Shown: in pieces, positions 58,436 to 64,000 of the stretch
Numbering within the stretch: position 1 is the first letter of the stretch
Layout: the number at the start of each line of letters is the position of its first letter
Source: Erigeron canadensis
Lineage: Eukaryota > Streptophyta > Magnoliopsida > Asterales > Asteraceae
Direction: 5' to 3'
Assembly (NCBI RefSeq): GCF_010389155.1
Contig: NC_057761.1
Span: forward strand, 50,392,213 to 50,456,212
DNA length: 64,000 nt
Program-made: the position numbers and the translations under genes
The notes under the pieces: generated by a model
Database searches by the model: none
Seen by the model: only the letters and a program-made list of their open reading frames with translations
What the model was told of the DNA's origin: nothing

Positions 58436-59655
58436 AAAGAGATATAGCCAGTTATGTCAGTGGATGCTTAACATGTCTAAAAGTCAAAGCTGAACATAAT
58501 AAACCACCGGGTTTATTAGTGCAACCACAACTTCCCGAATGGAAATGGGAAAGAATAACCATGGATTTTATTACAAAGCTGCCAAGAACTAGTAGTGGGC
58601 ATGACAAGATTTGGGTGATAGTAGATAGATTGACAAAGTCTGCGCACTTTATAGCTATCCGTGAGAGCTACACAATGGAGCAGTTAGCAAGGATTTATAT
58701 AAAGGAGATAGTGGCAAAGCATGGAATTCCGGTGTCTATTATATCTGATCGTGATAGTCATTTCACATCACGATTTTGGCAGTCATTGCAAAAGGCATTG
58801 GGAACACGTTTAGACCTGAGTACGGCTTACCATCCTCAAACCGATGGACAAAGTGAGCGTACTATTCAGACTTTGGAAGATATGCTTAGGGCGTGTGTGA
58901 TGGACTTTGGGGGAAGCTGGGATATTCACCTTCCTCTAGTTGAGTTCTCGTACAATAATAGTTATCATTCAAGTATTAAGTGTGCTCCATTTGAAGCTTT
59001 ATATGGGCGGAAATGTCGCTCACCTGTTGTTTGGGCTGAGATTGGAGAAAGTCAGTTGATTGGCCCGGAGATTGTACAAGAGACAACAGATAGGATTTTT
59101 CAAATCAAAGAAAGACTGAAAGCAGCTAGAGACCGCCAAAAGAGCTACGCCGACAAACGGCGAAGGCCTTTAGAATTCTATGTTGGTGATAAAGTGTTAC
59201 TTAAAGTGTCGCCTTGGAAGGGCATGGTTCGATTTGGAAAGAAAGGAAAGTTGGCACCAAGGTACGTTGGACCGTTTGAAATTGTTGAACGGATTGGTCC
59301 GGTAGCTTATCGTTTAAGACTACCTCAAGAACTAAGTAGGATACATGATACATTCCACGTGTCAAATCTCAAGAAGTGTCTCGCGGATACAAGTTTGCAT
59401 GTACCGCTAGACGACATTAAGATTGATGACAAGTTACATTTTGTGGAAGAACCAGTTGAGATCATGGATCGAGAACTTAAGACATTAAAACGTAGTAAAA
59501 TTCCAATTGTCAAGGTCCGGTGGAATTCAAAACGAGGGCCAGAGTTTACTTGGGAGCGAGAGGATCAAATGAAAATCAAATATCCACATCTATTTGATGC
59601 TACGACTTCCAACCGTAACTCCAACAAAATTTCGAGACGAAATTTTCTCAAGTAG
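58393..59655 (+). CDS. Pol part 3: integrase with chromodomain-like C terminus
   Basis: A 420-residue frame that starts inside the HHCC zinc domain ([11 protein letters not shown] at 25-35). The catalytic core has D58 (ITMDFI), D119 (ISDRDSHF) and E155 (DGQSERTIQ), exactly 35 residues between the last two. The GPY/F-like region is [17 protein letters not shown]. Residues about 350-405 form the chromodomain-like module ([38 protein letters not shown]), which in chromoviruses directs insertion to certain chromatin. The true start lies in the preceding frames, so as it stands the N-terminal zinc domain is broken. The frame runs to 59655, seven bases before the 3' LTR. Confidence 0.9.
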   Translation: MYHDLKDLYWWPRMKRDIASYVSGCLTCLKVKAEHNKPPGLLVQPQLPEWKWERITMDFITKLPRTSSGHDKIWVIVDRLTKSAHFIAIRESYTMEQLARIYIKEIVAKHGIPVSIISDRDSHFTSRFWQSLQKALGTRLDLSTAYHPQTDGQSERTIQTLEDMLRACVMDFGGSWDIHLPLVEFSYNNSYHSSIKCAPFEALYGRKCRSPVVWAEIGESQLIGPEIVQETTDRIFQIKERLKAARDRQKSYADKRRRPLEFYVGDKVLLKVSPWKGMVRFGKKGKLAPRYVGPFEIVERIGPVAYRLRLPQELSRIHDTFHVSNLKKCLADTSLHVPLDDIKIDDKLHFVEEPVEIMDRELKTLKRSKIPIVKVRWNSKRGPEFTWEREDQMKIKYPHLFDATTSNRNSNKISRRNFLK

Positions 59656-59662
59656 GGGAGAC
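59651..59662 (+). promoter_or_regulatory. Polypurine tract
   Basis: AGTAGGGGAGAC directly precedes the 3' LTR and is the expected primer for plus-strand synthesis. It overlaps the last codons of the integrase frame. Confidence 0.8.
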
Positions 59663-60481
59663 TGTGACATCCGTCAACAAAACTGGTAATTTATTATAGT
59701 CTCTAACTTACATTCCAAATTTCTTGACTAGTCAATGTGCCTATATAGTATAACAAGCATAGAAATGTGGTGATCATTTCCAATATGGGATCTCTATTAC
59801 TTGATATTCAATAGTTTAGGATTGAGATATTTGATCTTCCTAAACGTAGATGACTATAACTATCCCCGTAATTTCTAGACTTGTAGTTGTTAGTCATATT
59901 TATTTATAGACATTGATAAATTAGTATACGCTATTTAGTGGTGAACGAAATCAATAATTATAAAAGTAATATATAATTAGTATAAGTCGTAAGATGGTAA
60001 TAGTAATAGTAAATATCATATGTTTAGTAAAAAATTTTAGTCATATATATATTACCACAATTTAATGGTGAGCAAGGAATTTTAATTCCATTAGAATTCT
60101 TATGATACATTAAGTCTAATCATAAACTAACTAAAACACTTATCACATATATATATAAATAATGACTATACCCTAAACAAAAAAAAAAAAAAAAATATAA
60201 CCTATCTTTGATTCCTCCTGCCGTCGAACATCATCAAACAAAACACCATCACAAATCTATTTTTTTTTTTATCACTCAATTCTCAAAAAAATCATCTTAA
60301 GGAGTTCTTGGATTTTGGTAAGTTTAATTATAATTCTATTGAATCTTGATTTAAATTACAATTAATAATAAAATTCTTAAAGATTATATTCTATTCTTCT
60401 TTTCAAGGTGTCTAAGAAGAAGATCATCAATCTTGGGGTAAAATCACTTGTCTTCTCTTTTCATATATATTAGTCTTTTAA

Positions 60482-60514
<33 letters not shown>

Positions 60515-62351
60515 AGCATATTTTTTTTTTATTAATTTTATTTATAAGTAACCTATTTGATGAATATATTATGGCAAATTTATAATAATGAATGAAAGGG
60601 TTTTTTTTTTAGGGTTAAATCAAAAGCTTGAATAATAAATCATATTAATGTTAAAAGTTTAAGTATTCAATGAAGCATAATAATTAATGTAATAAAAGAA
60701 ATCCAATTATGAAGGCATGAAAATCATAATAACAGATTTAATTAGGTGTTGGAAAGATTTGAAATTTTATATATAAATATTAGTTGTAGTAGTCTTTAAA
60801 ACAGTTTGTTTGGGTTATTTCAGAATCTGGACAGATTCATTTTGTTAACTTTGAGAGGTCGTATCTTGGTCATGGGAGATGGTTAAGTCACGTTTTTGGT
60901 GTCTAAAATTAAGTTCAGGAAGTCTACTTTCTGGTGGAAGTGGTTTCGTGTCAAAATATGAAGTTTAAGGTTGTCAAACGAATTTTATAACAAAACTGCG
61001 CAAAGCTGAGTTTTCCGAACAGATTTTGGTCGACTTCAAATAGTCATATCTTGGTCGATTTTATGAACTGGAAAATTATTTTTCTCCAGAAACGTTTTTG
61101 AGATGTTAAGATTGTACAGTAAAAAATTGGATTTTTTTGAAGCTTCGAAGGCCCTTAACTTTTATAAAACTTTTCTGTGCGCAAACAGTGATTTTTCTGA
61201 CTAGTCTGTAATCATTGAATTTTTAAAAATAGTTAACGTGCCAAATAAATTATAAAAAAATTCATGTAAGTATATAACACTCTAAGGTAACAGTAGTTAA
61301 GATTTGGAATCTTGAATCATTCGTTTCATCCTAATAAAAAAATAGATAAAGTTACCAAAAATTTCAGTTAATATGAACTTGTAGAATTTAATCTTAAATC
61401 AGTAAAACAAATATTATATATTAAGTTATGTGACTTGTAACTTAATAATATATGACAAATCAATTGTGAATATTTTGAAAGTAGCCATATGTGTATTTCA
61501 TCAAATACGGGTTACAATGGACAGTTCTTGACCATGTCCATAATTGTAACTTGTTCATATTTATATGTTGTGTAGATTCTAGCGACCTTGTTGGAATTGC
61601 ATAACTACTTGCTTGTTGAGGTGAGTTTCGTGGCCCCTTTTTATTTTATTTGTTTGGGGAAAATGATGCTCAAAACACTTTTCATTTCTTTAGTAGTTGT
61701 GCCAAACTTTTTTGTTTTCTTGGACAAATACGTGTAATTATGAAATGTGTATGCTAGCTTGTTTGTGTTGATTCCATGATGCAATAGATGTCTGTTGATA
61801 TCTATTGAAGACTATTTGATATCTATCGACCAACTATATACTACAGCTGGTAGTTGTTGGTATTTAAAGCATGATTGAGTTGTTGGCAGGAGTGATGGGG
61901 ATTGTGTTGTTGGATAACTATGATGACATTGATTACTATTTGGATTGCATACAAGCTGCTACATGTTTATTTTTACACTATTGTCCAAACCTCATATATC
62001 ATGCACAACAAATTCATTTGAATTCCTTTAAACCTACGAACTCACCAACATTATGTTGACATTTTCGAGCATTCATTTTCAGGTAATAACAATGTTTAAG
62101 AAGATTGAGCTTATGGACTTTAGGAAGACCAATAAAGAGATCCTTCATGGACTCCTAGATTGCATGTGAAACATTGAACGCTATTTGCAGTTATTACTTC
62201 TTTGCTATTTGAGGCGTGTTGCCTAGACCTTCCGTTTATGGAATTTACATTTATTTGAATTTCATTTAGTATGACTCTATTATAAAGTCCATGTGCCTTT
62301 GCTATATCTTTTAGTCATATCCTACGATTCCGCCTAAGGTGGGGTGTGACA
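59663..62351 (+). repeat. 3' LTR of the Ty3/gypsy element (2,689 bases)
   Basis: It matches the 5' LTR in order and sequence, with single-base or short differences in homopolymer or TA runs (for example near 60010, 60480 and 61660). It is followed by the CAGAA duplication. Confidence 0.95.
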
Positions 62352-62356
62352 CAGAA

Positions 62357-62894
62357 CATGCTTTTCAATATGGAAAATGATAATAACATTTTCTAGTTTT
62401 AAATGTGTTTTCAAAATTTTCATTTATGTTCTAGAGATAAAAGTTCATCCCGTTTTCAAAAAATAGAAATAGAAAACTAAAAAACATTTTGCATTACTAA
62501 ACGCGTCTTAATCTTCTCCAAATAAGTTTATTCAGATTTGGAGCTACTATTGATGTTAGTTTTCTCCATAAAAAGAAACATGAAGCATAATGTTAAGCAT
62601 GCTTGATCCAAGAGATATAACTCGTCAATGTTGCATGACAGATTTAAAAAATAAAAAGGTTTAGCACTGTTACTCGTTTTAGTTTTTTTGACTTCTTATT
62701 GAATTAGGTGTGTGATCAGCTTACAAATTTGATAAAAGAATTTATAAATAAGATTATCACACGAATTGAATATGTTTCTAATAAAAGCTAGCTTATATAT
62801 CTGATCGTTTTGTTTTATGTTATTAATATTAGAAAAACAACGGTCACGGAATACGTAAAATAGATGGATATTTGATGGTAGCGAGTTTGGTAGA
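62357..62894. other. AT-rich spacer after the retrotransposon
   Basis: No gene. The first 160 bases have TTTTC/GAAAA words like those of the long inverted-repeat element at 50472, so this may be a remnant of a relative. Confidence 0.4.
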
Positions 62895-64000
62895 CAGCGG
62901 TGTGCAAAAATTGAACCGAAAAAACTCATAAAAGCCGAAAACCATTAGTTTTGGTTTTCTAAAAACTGAAATTTATGGTTCGGTTTTGGCATGGCCGACT
63001 TAGATGGTGGCCGACCGGCCGAGGCCCGATTTTTAAGGGGATCCGATTTTTCTATTTTTAATCTTGTATATATTAAAATGTTATGTATTCGTATATGTAA
63101 TTAAATAAGTCTATTATAAATTCTAACAATAAATATAAAACTAAAGTATATAATTTAACCCGCATACAAAAGTTACTTACATACTTTTTTAGATAGAAAA
63201 AAGTTTATTCAGTACGTTAACTGGGCAGTCAAAACGCCGTGACATTGTCACTTGATTGTCTACTTTTTTTTGACAGCGTAAGTAGTCATTTTTCGGTATG
63301 TTATCTCCAAATGAGGAAAATGTAGTTGTCATGTACCTGAATTTATGTATAAAACTCACACATTTAATTTTTTTAATCATAAAAACATTGAGCCCAATCA
63401 TTTTTTTAATATTCATTATACAAAAAATATTAAAAAAAATTAATATGTATGTATTTTATATTTAAGTTTAGGTACATGACAATCACATATTCACTTTTCT
63501 CATATATTATTTAAGAAAATAATAACATAACAGTTTGTTGCTTATCATTTTTTAAAGATTTTTATATTATTTTGAACATATTGAATCTCTATTTATGTTT
63601 TAAATTTAGATTATTAAAATATTAATCGTCTCACAAATTAATTTTTGATTATCAGTTTATTTAATATAATTTGTTACACTTAGTTTAGGAGTTTTTTTTT
63701 TGCTCGGACTAGGTCCATAAATCCTCGGGGTCGACACTGGGTTTTGGTTTCTAATGAATAACTGAACCATAAAACCGAACCGAATAAAAAATATATAGTG
63801 TTTACTTTATTTTATATTTATATCATTTTATTATTAATTTTTGAGAAATATATTAATATATTTGCATTTTAGGTGTATATAATAATATCATTTATATGTT
63901 TTAAGTGAAAATACATAACAAGATTAATTTGCTTTAATAATTGTATAATTAAACAACACGTAAAACATATAAATAGTTATATATAAAATTTGTTTGAAAT
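62895..64000. mobile_element. Second CGGTT-rich hAT-like copy, cut by the window edge
   Basis: The left terminus is CAGCGGTGTGCAAAAA. From there the sequence matches the reverse complement of the element at 38436-39122 (for example TTTGGTTTTCTAAAAAC and TTTTGGTTTCTAATGAA), apart from a 750-base insertion plus its 8-base duplication. It continues to the last base of the window, so the far end is not seen. Confidence 0.75.
62990..63739. mobile_element. hAT element nested in the CGGTT-rich copy, 750 bases
   Basis: GGTTTTGG is repeated exactly at 62982-62989 and 63740-63747. The ends are CATGGCCGAC on the left and GTCGACACTG on the right, an imperfect inverted pair. Removing it aligns the host copy with the intact one at 38436. 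The interior is AT-rich with no transposase; the 75-codon minus-strand frame (63189-63416) has no recognised domain. Confidence 0.8.

Larger units (their letters stand above)
51556..62351 (+). mobile_element. Ty3/gypsy retrotransposon with chromodomain-like C terminus, 10.8 kb
   Basis: The element is flanked by CAGAA at 51551-51555 and 62352-62356. Order: 5' LTR, Met-tRNA primer site, extra ORF, Gag, RT-RNase H, integrase with chromodomain-like end, purine tract, 3' LTR. The order RT-RH before integrase defines Ty3/gypsy. The C-terminal [14 protein letters not shown] and [11 protein letters not shown] region is typical of the plant chromovirus (Tekay/Del-like) group, an assignment made by eye. 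No aspartic protease domain is present and pol has two frame breaks, so this copy cannot make all its proteins. The near-identical LTRs nevertheless mean a recent insertion, presumably helped by a related intact element. Confidence 0.95.

Overview
This window looks like nuclear DNA of a flowering plant, most likely a eudicot. It is AT-rich and gene-poor. Its few genes have GT-AG introns and plant-type products, and most of the rest is a nested set of plant transposable elements. Asteraceae is my best guess from the overall style of the Ty3/gypsy polyprotein and the OTU-fused Mutator protein; that is an impression, not a demonstration.

Layout. 1-4.9 kb: gene-free, with a small inverted-repeat element and a tRNA-derived SINE. 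4.9-8.0 kb: a three-exon DUF604 (Fringe-related) glycosyltransferase gene on the minus strand. 8.4-19.5 kb: a patchwork of a Stowaway MITE, Helitron-like ends, a reverse-transcriptase-associated pseudogene split by a hAT element, a 3.0 kb solo LTR and a SINE-like fragment. 21.1-29.5 kb: an 8.4 kb Mutator-like element with palindromic ends and two convergent gene units. One is a transposase fused to an OTU-type cysteine protease and stopped by an in-frame TAG; the other is a five-exon gene resembling the plant 'Transposase_24' (Ptta/En/Spm) family. 30.5-32.9 kb: a decayed LINE carrying a MITE that itself carries a hAT element. 33.4-35.7 kb: another hAT element with an 8 bp target duplication, and a 1.3 kb TRIM-like element. 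36.9-39.8 kb: a Helitron, a Stowaway-like element, a CGGTT-rich hAT-like element and a SINE with an exact 18 bp target duplication.

40.5-47.8 kb is the main host-gene stretch: SEC13 (COPII coat and nuclear pore WD40 protein), a six-exon NTF2-like gene and a two-exon SPIRAL1-like microtubule gene, all on the plus strand. 48.5-51.5 kb holds a Helitron and two inverted-repeat elements.

51.556-62.351 kb is a complete-looking Ty3/gypsy element: 2.69 kb LTRs, CAGAA target duplications, a Met-tRNA-type primer site, Gag, RT-RNase H, integrase and a C-terminal chromodomain-like region. Its LTRs differ only by short indels where I compared them, so it inserted recently, yet I find no protease domain and pol is broken by two frameshifts. 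Between the primer site and Gag it carries an extra 141-codon ORF. The product begins with a near copy of the histone H3 tail and also has a SUMO-interaction-like motif. This is the most unusual observation in the window. The last 1.1 kb holds a second CGGTT-rich hAT-like copy with another hAT element nested in it; it runs off the end.

The host genes are ordinary and not functionally linked. All coordinates and splice sites were read by eye; no alignment or database search was run.
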